Positions 1-7,858 of a DNA stretch of 64,000 nucleotides are shown piece after piece. Position 1 is the stretch's first letter; each line of letters starts with the position of its first letter. The notes under the pieces were generated by a model. It ran no database searches, was not told where the DNA came from, and saw only the letters and a list, made by a program, of their open reading frames with translations. Source of the DNA: CAZIKF01 sp964539825. GTDB lineage: Bacteria; Muiribacteriota; UBA6191. Where the stretch lies: contig CAZIKF010000003.1 of NCBI GenBank assembly GCA_964539825.1, forward strand, positions 151,048 to 215,047. The letters are read 5' to 3'. The position numbers and the translations under genes are program-made.

Positions 1-40
1 TTGGAACTCTCCTTTATTCAATTCTTCGGATCTAAACTAA

Positions 41-61
41 GGCTCCTGGATACCAGGAGCC
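41..61. repeat. Perfect 9-bp hairpin
   Basis: GGCTCCTGG and CCAGGAGCC are separated by ATA, giving a perfect 9-bp stem with a three-base loop. There is no T-run on either side, so a classical Rho-independent terminator is not supported. It may be an mRNA processing or stability hairpin between the ATPase gene and the gene off the left edge. Confidence 0.45.
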
Positions 62-177
62 CCAAATTACTAAAGAACTGGAGGTTCTTCGAAGTTATCC
101 GAGCGTGTAGTCAGTGAGATTCCCCCCCGGGGAACAGAGCTTCCATTCCTTTGCTCCCCTTGTTTCCTCTGCTTCCT

Positions 178-192
178 GGGACCGAAGGTCCC
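178..192. repeat. Short hairpin just after the ATPase stop codon
   Basis: GGGACC, GAA, GGTCCC: a perfect 6-bp stem located 7 bases past the stop codon of the minus-strand ATPase gene. No T-tract follows in that direction (CAGGAAGCAG), so termination is doubtful. It may protect the 3' end of the upstream message. Confidence 0.3.
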
Positions 193-198
193 CACTAC

Positions 199-1695
199 CT
201 ATGAGCTTTGTAAACGCTGTACCTCTTCAGGAGTTGTTTCCTGTTTCTCAAGCATCAGTCTGAAACTGTCTTTCATCTGTACAGTCATCGAGTGAGACAC
301 CAGAGAGGCGATGAGAACCTGGTTGTTTTGTCGGATGGCGTCTTTGAGTTCCTTGGATGCCTCCAGGAAATCATAAACGGCTTTGCGCCCTCTATAACCG
401 GTCTGGTTACAGCTTGGACATCCATTAGCCTTTTTAACCAGGCAACTCGAATCAAGATCAAACTCCGAAATAGTGGAATCGAGGGCCTCAACCTCTTCAG
501 AGCACTCCTTACAGACCTTTCTCACAAGGCGTTGAGACACGATAGAACTTAAAGCGGACGCAACCATATGGGGTTCAGTAGATCCAAGATCCAATAACCT
601 CTGAATGCTTTCTAAGGGATTTAGAGTATGAAGTGAGGTCAAAACCAGGTGACCGGTGACAGCTACTTTCAAAGAGAGATCCAGTGTCTCTCGATCCCGT
701 ATCTCGCTGACGTACAAAATATCCGGATCATTTCTCAGGACAGCCTGAATCGCGTTGGTATAGCCAAAACCCTGCTTAATCTTGAGCGGCACATGGGAGA
801 CACCCTCAAGAACATATTCCACCGGGTCTTCGACTGTACAGATACAGCATCCACCCTTATCCGCCAGATGTTTCAAGGCCGAATAGACTGTCGTGGTTTT
901 TCCACTTCCTGTGGGACCTGTGAAGAGAATTAATCCAAAAGGCTGTGAGAGTATGCGGTCGAATGCCTGAAGTTCTTGATCCCTTTGAAAGATTACCGAT
1001 GGATCGAGAGTGATCTTACCGGGATCAAGAATACGAATTGTGATCTTTTCTCCCGTAACCGTTGGCAAAAATGAAATTCTCATTTCAAGATTGTCGCCGC
1101 TGATTTTGTGTTTAATCCTGCCGTCCTGGGGGAACAGGTTTCTGGAAATGTCCAGGCGGGCCAGCATTTTAGCCTGGTGCACCAGATATCCATATTCTTT
1201 GGGACTAACCGAGCTTGAAAGTGTAAGACGCCCATCAATTCTCAGCCAGATTCCCGTTTCCTTCTCGGTAGGAATTAAATGAATGTCAGATGCCTTGCGG
1301 TTATGGGCATCCTGCATGATTTGAATCAGTCGCTCTCTTGAAATGTCTTCAGGATTAACCGCGGTTTCCACCGTACCTTGATCAGTATTTCCTAGTGGGA
1401 TCGTCCCGTCATCAAGTCCGTTAGCAACAATGCGAAGCCCTTCAATTAACCTGGCGTCGTTCTCACAGGACCGAAGCATTGCTTCCATCAGGGGTGAATT
1501 GACCGAAGGATCTGATGGGAGTACTTCCCATAGCATAGTTCCCTGCATGAGTCTTCTACGAATTCTTTCCAAAGCCGGCCGCATCTCAACATCAAATTCC
1601 TCTTCAAGCAGTGCATCGAAAGATTTTATGAGCGGAACTCGGCATTCGAGCAGTTGACATAATTTTTTACACACCAGAGATAGCTTGGTTCTCAT
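199..1695 (-). CDS. GspE/PilB-type secretion ATPase with a GspF-like N-terminal domain
   Basis: Hexameric traffic ATPase of the type II secretion/type IV pilus family. Visible motifs are the P-loop GPTGSGKT (about residues 260-267), the Asp box EDPVE, Walker B-like NDPDILYVSEIRD, His box LVLTSLHT and a C-terminal tetracysteine zinc site (CKEC ... CPSC). The usual N-terminal MshEN domain is absent. Instead residues about 5-95 read like the cytoplasmic helical domain of GspF/PilC (a short run of small/hydrophobic residues with VPL, then RRRLMQGTMLWEVL and LMEAMLRSCENDARL). I start at ATG 1695, which has AAAGGAG seven bases upstream. The longer reading frame to 1812 would overlap the upstream gene by 104 bases. 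It ends the sigma/anti-sigma operon, 13 bases after the preceding gene. The family is certain; the role (pilus or secretion) is not. Confidence 0.9.
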   Translation of the reverse strand: MRTKLSLVCKKLCQLLECRVPLIKSFDALLEEEFDVEMRPALERIRRRLMQGTMLWEVLPSDPSVNSPLMEAMLRSCENDARLIEGLRIVANGLDDGTIPLGNTDQGTVETAVNPEDISRERLIQIMQDAHNRKASDIHLIPTEKETGIWLRIDGRLTLSSSVSPKEYGYLVHQAKMLARLDISRNLFPQDGRIKHKISGDNLEMRISFLPTVTGEKITIRILDPGKITLDPSVIFQRDQELQAFDRILSQPFGLILFTGPTGSGKTTTVYSALKHLADKGGCCICTVEDPVEYVLEGVSHVPLKIKQGFGYTNAIQAVLRNDPDILYVSEIRDRETLDLSLKVAVTGHLVLTSLHTLNPLESIQRLLDLGSTEPHMVASALSSIVSQRLVRKVCKECSEEVEALDSTISEFDLDSSCLVKKANGCPSCNQTGYRGRKAVYDFLEASKELKDAIRQNNQVLIASLVSHSMTVQMKDSFRLMLEKQETTPEEVQRLQSS

Positions 1696-1708
1696 TCGTT
1701 TCTCCTTT

Positions 1709-2173
1709 TCAAATAATGCGTTTCTCCAGAAACGTGGAAAGGTCAATAATATTGGATCTCTCCAGGTCTCTTGATTCTCCTGGTCCAACCTCTCGATCCT
1801 GAATCCAGGCATCTATAGAGGTTTTCTTGAAGCGGACTTTCCCAAGAATTGTGAAATGGGGAATCTCTCCAAGAGTACTCATGACATCTTCTTCCCGGAT
1901 TTGGAGATATCCGGCTAGCTGAGCGATGTTTAGTATTTCACCCAGTTTTTCCGGCTTGTAATCAACCCTGGGGACCTCTACAGGAGGTTTTGAAACTTGA
2001 AGATCCGAAGGTTCAATCTCCCATTTATCGAGCATTTCCAGTACCTGGGATTTCTTCCCAACTTCGAGTTGGCAGCGCTCACATTTCAAAATATGGTCCG
2101 CTGTTTCAGTTCCTGGCTCAATTTCTCCATAAAGATGCTCAAGAATGACTTCCGGGGGGGGGCATTTTTTCAT
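1709..2173 (-). CDS. Zinc-finger anti-sigma-like protein fused to an excisionase-type HTH
   Basis: 154 residues with two recognisable parts. The N-terminus carries a zinc-finger anti-sigma motif, HILKCERC (H-x3-C-x2-C, about residues 27-34), typical of proteins that hold ECF sigma factors. Residues about 82-127 (LNIAQLAGYLQIREEDV through GKVRFKKTSIDAWI) look like a MerR/excisionase-family helix-turn-helix. No membrane segment is visible, so unlike many anti-sigmas it should be soluble. Its ATG overlaps the sigma factor stop as ATGA, indicating translational coupling, and the ATPase gene follows 13 bases after. It could regulate the sigma factor and also bind DNA. The domain assignment is by eye; the functional role is inferred from context. 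Confidence 0.7.
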   Translation of the reverse strand: MKKCPPPEVILEHLYGEIEPGTETADHILKCERCQLEVGKKSQVLEMLDKWEIEPSDLQVSKPPVEVPRVDYKPEKLGEILNIAQLAGYLQIREEDVMSTLGEIPHFTILGKVRFKKTSIDAWIQDREVGPGESRDLERSNIIDLSTFLEKRII

Positions 2174-2655
2174 CCTAATCTCCTCTCTATGAGACTAAGG
2201 GCCTTATAGAGCCTCGATTTAACCGTGCTTTCCGCAACATTGAGAATCTTTGAAATCTCCGCGAAGGTACAATTTTGATAGTGCTTTAGAATCAAGACTT
2301 CTCGATGCTTGTTTGGAAGTTCTTCAACTGTTTTTCGCACCCTGGAGGAAATCTCTCTTGCCTCAGCTTGCTGAGCGGGATCTACCTGGATTCCTTGCTG
2401 TTCAGGCGAATCTGCGGGCACTTCATTTCTTCGAGCGGCACGATTCATGAATCTGAGTCTTTCATTTCGAGCAATTGTGTACATCCAGGGAAGGAATTCC
2501 CGTTGCCGATCAAAGCCTGCCCAGCCATGAATGATCCTCAAATAGACCTCCTGACAGAGATCCGGGATATCCGCACGTGAAACACCCATCCTGGAAAAAT
2601 AAGACAGGAGCCTGGGCTGGCACACCTTTAAGAGATCATCAAGATTTTGGTTCAT
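2170..2655 (-). CDS. ECF-type RNA polymerase sigma factor
   Basis: 161-residue extracytoplasmic-function sigma-70 factor. Region 2 is visible as DLCQEVYLRIIHGWAGFD with MYTIARNERLRFMNR, and region 4 as ELPNKHREVLILKHYQNCTF followed by the HTH EISKILNVAESTVKSRLYKA. Length is normal for the family. First gene of a minus-strand operon with a zinc-finger anti-sigma-like protein (ATGA overlap) and a secretion ATPase, so its regulon probably includes pilus or secretion genes. It is transcribed away from the plus-strand propeller-like gene, so the 224 bases between them hold promoters for both; I could not pick out a convincing pair of -35/-10 boxes. Confidence 0.93.
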   Translation of the reverse strand: MNQNLDDLLKVCQPRLLSYFSRMGVSRADIPDLCQEVYLRIIHGWAGFDRQREFLPWMYTIARNERLRFMNRAARRNEVPADSPEQQGIQVDPAQQAEAREISSRVRKTVEELPNKHREVLILKHYQNCTFAEISKILNVAESTVKSRLYKALSLIERRLG

Positions 2656-2879
2656 GCTGAAAATTTTTCCTTTTGAGGAGTAATACCCGATCTAGTTGAA
2701 AATAGTCGAAAAAATTTCTCTAAAGGATTTTCTTGTTTACCATTTTACGGCGTCAGTTCAGCGGTGGTTTCACTCTTCTGATCTTAGAGAAGCTGGATCT
2801 GGACAGTTTGAGTTTTATCCTTATAATCACCTCTTTGTCATTACTCTGGGGTTCCCTCAGGGCCCGTGGAGACAATTTG

Positions 2880-4031
2880 ATGATGCGAATGTGGCTGGTA
2901 TTGATAGTGGGTCTTTCCCCTCTCTCTACCTTTGCGGATTCACTGGTTTACAAGAGTGGATATACACAAACCTTACGCCTCTATGATACCGAGAAAAATT
3001 CCCGCAATAAAATTCTCCGCAAAGTGAGAGACTTTCAAGTTTCTGAAAAGGCCGCAGCATTCCATGATAGGAACGGAAGCTTCTTTATTTATGACTTTGA
3101 ATCCAAGAAGCGTCACTACCTCGGACGCAATGCTTTCTCTTTCAAACTCACCGGGACCACTATAGCCTTTGAAGATGTTAATGGACGACTTTTCTGCGGT
3201 AGCTCCGAGAATGGTTTCCTGCGCCTGGTTGATAGCAATGTTAGGGAATTCCAGGCAGGTTCCCGCCGGGTATTTTATATAGATCAACAAGGCTGGCTAC
3301 GTTATTTTGACGTTAGATCCGGGCGTAAGGGTGTTGTTGATGAGGCTGCCGTGACATTTCAGCTTGGTTCTGATTTATTGGTTTTTAAAGATTCAGGTAA
3401 TAGGCTATGGCAAGCAAGACAGCAGTTCCCCAAGAAAATGCCGCTAGATATTTCTGCCAGGGAGTTTCATGTTTCAGAGAAATGGCTGGCGTTTATCGGC
3501 TCTTATGGAGAACTGGAACTCTATGACCTGAAAATGAAGAAGATTATTTTTGCCTCAAATGATGTGAAGAAATTCCTTATCACTTCCAATCTTCTGGTCT
3601 ATTCCATGACTTTTGGAGGAGTAGTAGCCAGGGATCTTTCGAGTTCACAAGAGCATTTCCTGGGAGATATCAAGGGTGAATGGAGAGCTGTTGGCAACCT
3701 GGTTGCTTACGAGTCCTGGGGCTCTGTTATGGTCTATGACCATGACCTGGGACGGGCAGTTCAGCTTGAGCCTTTCATCAATAGGTATGTGCTTGGAAAA
3801 TCTGGACTTGCCTTCAGGACAACATCAGGAGCATTGAAGTTCTATAACTCCGATGAGGGAGAAACGAAACAGTTAACCGGAAATGTCGCCGATTTCTTGA
3901 TAGGAAAAGGCTCCCCACCCGTAAATGTTTACCCGCAAAAAAACCAGGATAAGAGCTCCAATCAAACGCAAAAAGAAAATTTCCAAGCCCTCTTCAAAGC
4001 ACTCCCTAATCCCGAGCAAGCGGCAGAGTGA
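2880..4031 (+). CDS. Secreted propeller-like repeat protein
   Basis: About 383 residues. The ATG at 2880 follows GGAG (2868-2871) and opens a signal peptide (WLVLIVGLSPLSTFA-DS), so I prefer it to the ATG at 2733, which would add about 49 residues with no leader-like order. The mature part has roughly seven degenerate units of about 40 residues, each with an F-x-V/L start, a short hydrophobic strand, a D/N-G turn and a strand ending in YD or FD (for example FFIYDFESKKRHYLG and LELYDLKMKKIIFAS). This spacing suggests a WD40/TolB-like beta-propeller in the periplasm or outside the cell. No catalytic motif was seen. Lysine-rich C-terminal tail. Divergent from the sigma operon. Confidence 0.7.
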   Translation: MMRMWLVLIVGLSPLSTFADSLVYKSGYTQTLRLYDTEKNSRNKILRKVRDFQVSEKAAAFHDRNGSFFIYDFESKKRHYLGRNAFSFKLTGTTIAFEDVNGRLFCGSSENGFLRLVDSNVREFQAGSRRVFYIDQQGWLRYFDVRSGRKGVVDEAAVTFQLGSDLLVFKDSGNRLWQARQQFPKKMPLDISAREFHVSEKWLAFIGSYGELELYDLKMKKIIFASNDVKKFLITSNLLVYSMTFGGVVARDLSSSQEHFLGDIKGEWRAVGNLVAYESWGSVMVYDHDLGRAVQLEPFINRYVLGKSGLAFRTTSGALKFYNSDEGETKQLTGNVADFLIGKGSPPVNVYPQKNQDKSSNQTQKENFQALFKALPNPEQAAE

Positions 4032-4063
4032 ATTCCCAGGAGTTCCCAGTTAAAACTATTGCT

Positions 4064-4225
4064 GTGAGTCGAGATGCGAAATTTTCGGAGTAAGCTGAGG
4101 GAGCGAAAGACATGGTACGAGTGCAGAGGAGGAAGGAGGTAGCATCGTTACCTTCAACGACGAAAAACGAAGTAGCATGGCTTGCAGCCCTTCAGATTCT
4201 TCGAATATTTCGTATCTCGACTCAC
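4064..4225. repeat. Long-palindrome element, copy 1 (about 162 bp)
   Basis: Terminal inverted repeats: left GTGAGTCGAGATGCGAAAT (4064-4082), right end 4207-4225 complementary with one mismatch. The middle carries a second hairpin around AGGAGGTAGCATCGTTACCTT, the same core as in the copy at 21453. It lies between the plus-strand propeller gene and the minus-strand radical SAM gene and overlaps that gene's stop codon: bases 4224-4222 (TGA on the minus strand) are both the stop and part of the terminal GTGAGTCGAG. No open reading frame for a transposase, so any mobility would be non-autonomous. Confidence 0.8.
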
Positions 4226-5589
4226 CTATTAGAGGAGTAAATAGGGTAGCCGCGGACCTTGATCCAATCCATAAGGCGTTCGAGGCGATCTTGCCTGATC
4301 TCAGGAGTATTTTCCTTACCCAGGAACCATTTCGTAGGATCCTTGTCCTCAGGGAGTTCAGCACCCAGTTTTTCTCGCTCTTCGTAGATATCTGAATCAG
4401 GAAGCATAATGCAGGTGTTGACCGAGGTGAAACCACTAATGAGCGGATAGTGTTGATCCAGGAAGTCCAGGGTCTCCTGAAAGTGTGCCTCTGATTCGCC
4501 AGGATAACCCACGATTACATTTATTTGAGTGTCGATTCCTGCTGCCCTGATCCGCTTCAATCCATCCGAGGCCTGAATTCGATTAAAACCCTTTTTCATG
4601 AGCTTCATGACATGGTCAGAACCAGATTCCAGGCCGAGGTTCAGAGTTGTCAGACCCTGCTGCTTAAAAAACACCAGGTCTTCATCTTTGAGCTGCTTGT
4701 TGGGAGTAGCCAGGGCTATCCATTCCAGAGATTTTCCAATTTTTCCTAGCATCTCAAAGGCTTCTCGCAACTGCCTGAGAATTCCATTGATCAAAAGATC
4801 GTTAAACCATACTTTCTTGTATCCCAGGTCTACCGCCTGTTTCAGCGATTCGAAGAGGCGCTCCGAGCTAAGCGCTCGAAATGCACCCATGGACTTATAA
4901 TCCGTGCAGAATTTGCAGCGAAAAATACAGCTCCTGGATCCAAGAATAGGAAGTGCCTTCTCCTCATATTTTTCTAGAGCAAAATCTGACCAGTCAGGCA
5001 GAGGCTGCGTGGAAAGGTTCCTCAAGGAGCGAAAGGGAACGTCCAAAAAGAGCCCCGAGGAGACTCTATGGATACCTTCTGGAGTCGGTCCATTTTGACC
5101 GTGATCGAGCCATGAAATCCATTCTCCCAGGGCTTCTTCTCCCTCACCACATAAAAAGTAGTCAAAACTCTGGTCCAATTTCACCCTGGTATGTTTGTTG
5201 TACACCTCTGGCCCGCCCGCCAAAATGACTTTCTTGGATCGAAGTTTGATTCGGCGTACCAGTTCATTTGTAAAGAGTACATTTGAATCCAAAACACAAA
5301 ATCCAAGGTAAGGGGCTGGGTGGTTCGCCAACTCATCGGACCATCGATCCAGGTACTCACTGTAATGAGCCAGAACCTTGGATTCAAAATTGCCTGGATC
5401 AGTCCAGTTTCTCAGGCCATGCTTATTCCATAGGGTCTTGTGCGATTGAACCAGATAGGCGTCCAGGTTAAGATCCAAACACAGCGTAGAATATCCTATT
5501 TTCTCGTTGGCGGCCTTTAGAAGAGCCAGGTTTAGCGGGGGCAGTTCAGGTCCCCAGGAAGGACAAACGCAAAGTACAATCTTCGTCAT
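4222..5589 (-). CDS. B12-binding-type radical SAM protein
   Basis: 455 residues. N-terminal part (VLCVCPSWGPELPPLNLALL ... YLGFCVLDSNVLFTNEL ... KVILAGGPEVY) fits a cobalamin-binding-like fold as in the B12-type radical SAM class. The radical SAM cluster motif is CIFRCKFC (C-x3-C-x2-C) near residue 225, followed by WFNDLLINGI and LNLGLESGSDHVMKLMKKG, typical of the Elp3/B12 branch. The reaction is unknown. RBS upstream of ATG 5589 is weak (AGGA 15 bases away). The final codons run AAT AGG TGA, with the TGA supplied by the end of the palindromic element at 4064-4225. No obvious partner gene next to it. Confidence 0.88.
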   Translation of the reverse strand: MTKIVLCVCPSWGPELPPLNLALLKAANEKIGYSTLCLDLNLDAYLVQSHKTLWNKHGLRNWTDPGNFESKVLAHYSEYLDRWSDELANHPAPYLGFCVLDSNVLFTNELVRRIKLRSKKVILAGGPEVYNKHTRVKLDQSFDYFLCGEGEEALGEWISWLDHGQNGPTPEGIHRVSSGLFLDVPFRSLRNLSTQPLPDWSDFALEKYEEKALPILGSRSCIFRCKFCTDYKSMGAFRALSSERLFESLKQAVDLGYKKVWFNDLLINGILRQLREAFEMLGKIGKSLEWIALATPNKQLKDEDLVFFKQQGLTTLNLGLESGSDHVMKLMKKGFNRIQASDGLKRIRAAGIDTQINVIVGYPGESEAHFQETLDFLDQHYPLISGFTSVNTCIMLPDSDIYEEREKLGAELPEDKDPTKWFLGKENTPEIRQDRLERLMDWIKVRGYPIYSSNR

Positions 5590-5625
5590 GGTACGTGTTT
5601 AAAAGATCCTATAGGACCAAACGCT

Positions 5626-5973
5626 TTATGGTTTTAGAGAGTTTTTCTTCCGTTCCTTGTGTATGTCTTCTACGCATTTTTCCACTTGAACCTTAATCTG
5701 AGACATACCATGGTTTTCAAAGAGGATTTGCAAACTCCTTTGGTATTCACGGCTAGCTACTTCGAAGGGCAAATCAAAGGCAAACTTGGGAAGAAAGGGT
5801 TGGAAGGCCGGGGATACGGTATAGAAGATTTTTCTGAGGATTTCATCTTTTTGCTCGAAGTTTTCCTTTGAAACAGAAAAGGTGAAACCATCTGGAATAT
5901 GGGGCAGGGGAGTAAAAACAAAGGTTCCGCTGCTGTTCATACTGCCCCCATAATAGATATGATTATCACACAC
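5626..5973 (-). CDS. Small hypothetical protein
   Basis: 115 residues from a GTG at 5973 (AGGGGG five bases upstream) or 104 residues from the ATG at 5940 (GGGGG four bases upstream); both are credible. I do not recognise the family. The N-terminus is short and polar (TFVFTPLPHIPDGFTF) and the rest is helical with charged residues (EILRKIFYTVSPAFQPFLPKF, SLQILFENHGMSQIKVQVEK). No signal peptide, no membrane segment and no cysteine motif. It follows the LysM-M23 gene by 12 bases on the same strand, so the two are probably cotranscribed. Confidence 0.6.
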   Translation of the reverse strand: MCDNHIYYGGSMNSSGTFVFTPLPHIPDGFTFSVSKENFEQKDEILRKIFYTVSPAFQPFLPKFAFDLPFEVASREYQRSLQILFENHGMSQIKVQVEKCVEDIHKERKKNSLKP

Positions 5974-5985
5974 ATCTGCCCCCTC

Positions 5986-6834
5986 TCAAGAGCCTTTCGC
6001 AGGAGATAGGGTTTCTACGCTTTCTCCAATTTGAGCCTTTTCCTTATTGAGGAATCTGAGCGGGTCAAGGGGTTCATTCAGATGGCGAACCTCGAAATGC
6101 AGTAATGGTCTATGCGCCTTCTCACTCATTTTTGTATACCCAATCACTTGCTTGGGTCCTACTTCTTGCGCATCTTTAAGTTTTGATATTTTTCCCAGGT
6201 GAGCATAGACCGTGAAATAATCGTCACTATGATCGAGAATCACTGTGTTTCCATATCCCTTGAGATGCCCCTGAAACACGGTTTTTCCCTTCCTTGAGGG
6301 ATATACTGGAATGTTTGCAGCAACCTGGATCATGATCCCGGAATTTCTTGTTTCGTGAGGCTTGGCGCCGAAGAGCCCTTCTTTTGCTAGTATCGGGTCT
6401 TTCACTGGCCACTGAAACCTGGGAACCTCCTTTTTCACAATCACTTCCCTGGCATGATTTTCAGGGGGTTCACGATCTTTGGGGCGTGAAGACTTTGGAG
6501 CTTTTTTTACCGGTCTCGCCATGGGAAGCCTGGGATGTGGATGAGGAAGCTGGGAATTAGTGGGATCGTAAGTTGAGCGGGGAATCCAAATTTTTCGAAT
6601 GGGGAGTATATTTCCCTCGATGCGATTGACTCGCTTGAGATCTTTAATAGAGACCCGATAGGCCTTGGACAGGGAAAAAAGGGTGTCTCCTGCCTGTGTA
6701 TTGTACCAGAAGCCGGGACGTTCCCTCTGTCCTTCTCGAGTACGGAAAAGATTCTTCAAAAGGCCGCCGCACTCCAGGGTGGACGCTGGGAGCAAAAAGC
6801 AAAGGATGAGCAGCCAAATAAAGATCCGATTCAT
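5986..6834 (-). CDS. LysM plus degenerate M23 peptidase-domain protein (NlpD/EnvC-like)
   Basis: 282 residues from ATG 6834, which opens a signal peptide (MNRIFIWLLILCFLLPAST). LysM domain about residues 43-85 (WYNTQAGDTLFSLSKAYRVS, LKRVN, ILPIRKIWIP) should bind peptidoglycan. The C-terminal LytM/M23 fold is clear (GKTVFQGHLKGYGNTVILDH, YFTVYAHL, HFEVRHLNEPLDPLRFL), but the first zinc motif is lost: where active enzymes have H-x-G-I-D, this one reads NSGIMIQ. It is therefore probably a non-catalytic activator of amidases, like EnvC or NlpD, rather than an endopeptidase. No strong RBS. The segment up to 6870 is an unlikely extension that precedes the signal peptide. Confidence 0.85.
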   Translation of the reverse strand: MNRIFIWLLILCFLLPASTLECGGLLKNLFRTREGQRERPGFWYNTQAGDTLFSLSKAYRVSIKDLKRVNRIEGNILPIRKIWIPRSTYDPTNSQLPHPHPRLPMARPVKKAPKSSRPKDREPPENHAREVIVKKEVPRFQWPVKDPILAKEGLFGAKPHETRNSGIMIQVAANIPVYPSRKGKTVFQGHLKGYGNTVILDHSDDYFTVYAHLGKISKLKDAQEVGPKQVIGYTKMSEKAHRPLLHFEVRHLNEPLDPLRFLNKEKAQIGESVETLSPAKGS

Positions 6835-6858
6835 GATGTGCCAGGGGGTCAGAGAACA

Positions 6859-6916
6859 GTATATACTCATTGGTTATCGGCTAAGAACTGTGCACCAATC
6901 AATAATGAGTATATAC
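6859..6916. promoter_or_regulatory. 13-bp inverted repeat between divergent genes, with TATACT boxes
   Basis: GTATATACTCATT (6859-6871) and its exact complement AATGAGTATATAC (6904-6916) are 32 bases apart, with a further ATTGGT/ACCAAT pair inside. Each arm contains TATACT, a good -10 hexamer. The site lies between the minus-strand LysM-M23 gene and the plus-strand operon that begins with the structured leader at 6971. The same word TATATACTCA recurs at 23995 and 32812, both upstream of genes. Could be an operator or paired promoters. Confidence 0.45.
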
Positions 6917-6944
6917 CAGTCGGCAAATGCTTTGCTCAGGATGG

Positions 6945-6950
6945 TATAAT
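6945..6950 (+). promoter_or_regulatory. Consensus -10 box TATAAT
   Basis: Perfect TATAAT 21 bases before the structured leader RNA at 6971; a start near 6957 would give an untranslated leader of about 160 bases before the ATG at 7116. No good -35 box is visible at 16-18 bases spacing, so an activator or extended -10 would be needed. Confidence 0.4.
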
Positions 6951-6970
6951 CTGCCCGTTGAATTAGGTTT

Positions 6971-7097
6971 ATGCCCAAACGCATTTGTTTTGCCCGGTTC
7001 TCGGCCTAACCAGGAATCTGTCGATTCATTGCTTATCTGCGGTGAGCTTATTTTAGTCATGAACCTACACAAGCATACTGTTTGCTTTTCGATATAG
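6971..7097 (+). ncRNA. Structured leader RNA, copy A (unrecognised family)
   Basis: About 127 nt. Shares its order of elements with copies at 7859, 24011 and 25713: CCAAA-CGCA-TTTG hairpin, a hairpin around TTTGCCCGG/CGG, GGAATC-TGTC-GATTC, GCTTATC-TGC-GGTGAGC, then unpaired TCATGAACCT, a short AAGCA/TGTTT hairpin and a tail CGATATAG. It ends 18 bases before the ATG at 7116, leaving just room for AAAGGAG, which suits control of translation or attenuation. Copy A is the most diverged: several stems contain G-U pairs or mismatches. Confidence 0.7.
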
Positions 7098-7115
7098 GTC
7101 TTCAAAGGAGTGGCT

Positions 7116-7304
7116 ATGGTCAAGCCAGAGCACAAAGAACATTGTGAATTCATCATCCGCACCATTTTTGAATATGAGTTAAACCAAAAAAAGGTTTACT
7201 CCGAACGGGATTTGATCCGCCAATATTTTGAAATTAGGCAGAAAATTGAAAATGAATTTGATGGTTTAGATGTAAGTCAGCTTGTTTCCCAGGGAATGTT
7301 CTAA
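7116..7304 (+). CDS. Small helical hypothetical protein
   Basis: 62 residues, charged and almost wholly helical (HKEHCEFIIRTIFEYELNQK, IRQYFEIRQKIENEFDGL). No membrane segment or known motif. ATG 7116 follows AAAGGAG with five bases spacing, better than the in-frame GTG at 7110. It is preceded directly by structured leader A and followed after 19 bases by the zinc-ribbon gene, so the two form a leader-controlled operon. Function unknown; the size and charge would fit a small regulatory or adaptor protein. Confidence 0.65.
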   Translation: MVKPEHKEHCEFIIRTIFEYELNQKKVYSERDLIRQYFEIRQKIENEFDGLDVSQLVSQGMF

Positions 7305-7323
7305 AGATCATGATGGAGTGTGT

Positions 7324-7839
7324 ATGAATTGTCCAGCTTGTGAGCGAATTCTGAAACCGGTCCACCTTGCTGGGGCCGAATTTGATGTATGTGACGGGGG
7401 ATGTGGCGGAATCTGGTTTGACTGGTTCGAATTTGAAAAGGTTGATGAACAGTCCGAAGTCGCCGGAGAGTCACTCCTGGAGGTTGAGCGAGATTCTCAA
7501 ATTCAACTCGACCAGGAACGCAGGCGAAATTGCCCTCGTTGTGAGGACATTGTGATGTCGAGAAAGTTTCACAGTGTTAAACGAAGCGTAGAAATTGATG
7601 AATGCCAGGCATGTGGAGGGATATTTCTTGATGCGGGTGAGCTAGCTCAAATCCGTGACATGTTTGAAACGACTGAAGAGCGGGAAAAGGCAGCAGAAGC
7701 CTATTTTTCGGATGTCTTTAATCGAAAGATGAGTTCAGCGATTGAGGCCCAGGAGGAGACCAGTGATGAAATCAAGAAGCGTAAAAAAATCCTACGATTC
7801 TTTTGTCCATCCATCTGGCTGGGCTTGTTTGACGACTAG
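7324..7839 (+). CDS. TFIIB-type double zinc-ribbon protein
   Basis: 171 residues. Two zinc ribbons are plain: CPACERILKPV ... CDGGCGGIWFDWFEFE near the N-terminus and CPRCEDIVMSRKF ... IDECQACGGIFLDAGEL in the middle, each with the C-x2-C ... C-x2/3-C-GG-I-W/F pattern of the zf-TFIIB family (PF13453). The C-terminus is charged and helical and ends hydrophobic (FFCPSIWLGLFDD). Start ATG 7324 has GGAG eight bases before it; the in-frame upstream segment from 7282 overlaps the previous gene. Proteins of this family are widespread and mostly uncharacterised. Lies between structured RNAs A and B. Confidence 0.82.
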   Translation: MNCPACERILKPVHLAGAEFDVCDGGCGGIWFDWFEFEKVDEQSEVAGESLLEVERDSQIQLDQERRRNCPRCEDIVMSRKFHSVKRSVEIDECQACGGIFLDAGELAQIRDMFETTEEREKAAEAYFSDVFNRKMSSAIEAQEETSDEIKKRKKILRFFCPSIWLGLFDD

Positions 7840-7858
7840 TCTCCTTTAGACACAAAGT

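Larger units (their letters stand above)
1..198. other. Gene-free left edge with a leader for an off-window minus-strand gene
   Basis: No gene lies in these bases. On the minus strand AAAGGAG (positions 15 to 9) sits eight bases from the window edge, so the next gene of the minus-strand operon very probably starts just beyond position 1. Between it and the ATPase gene are two short perfect hairpins (41-61 and 178-192) and a C-rich run near 122-130. By position the missing gene would follow the ATPase and could be another pilus or secretion component, but that is inference. Confidence 0.5.

Noticed and set aside
1696..1812. N-terminal extension of the ATPase
   Set aside because: It would overlap the anti-sigma-like gene by 104 bases, while ATG 1695 has a strong AAAGGAG.
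2733..2879. N-terminal extension of the propeller-like protein
   Set aside because: Internal ATG 2880 has GGAG and starts a clean signal peptide.
4064..4436. Minus-strand frame crossing the palindromic element
   Set aside because: It runs in another frame over the radical SAM end and the palindrome; no RBS and unnatural composition.
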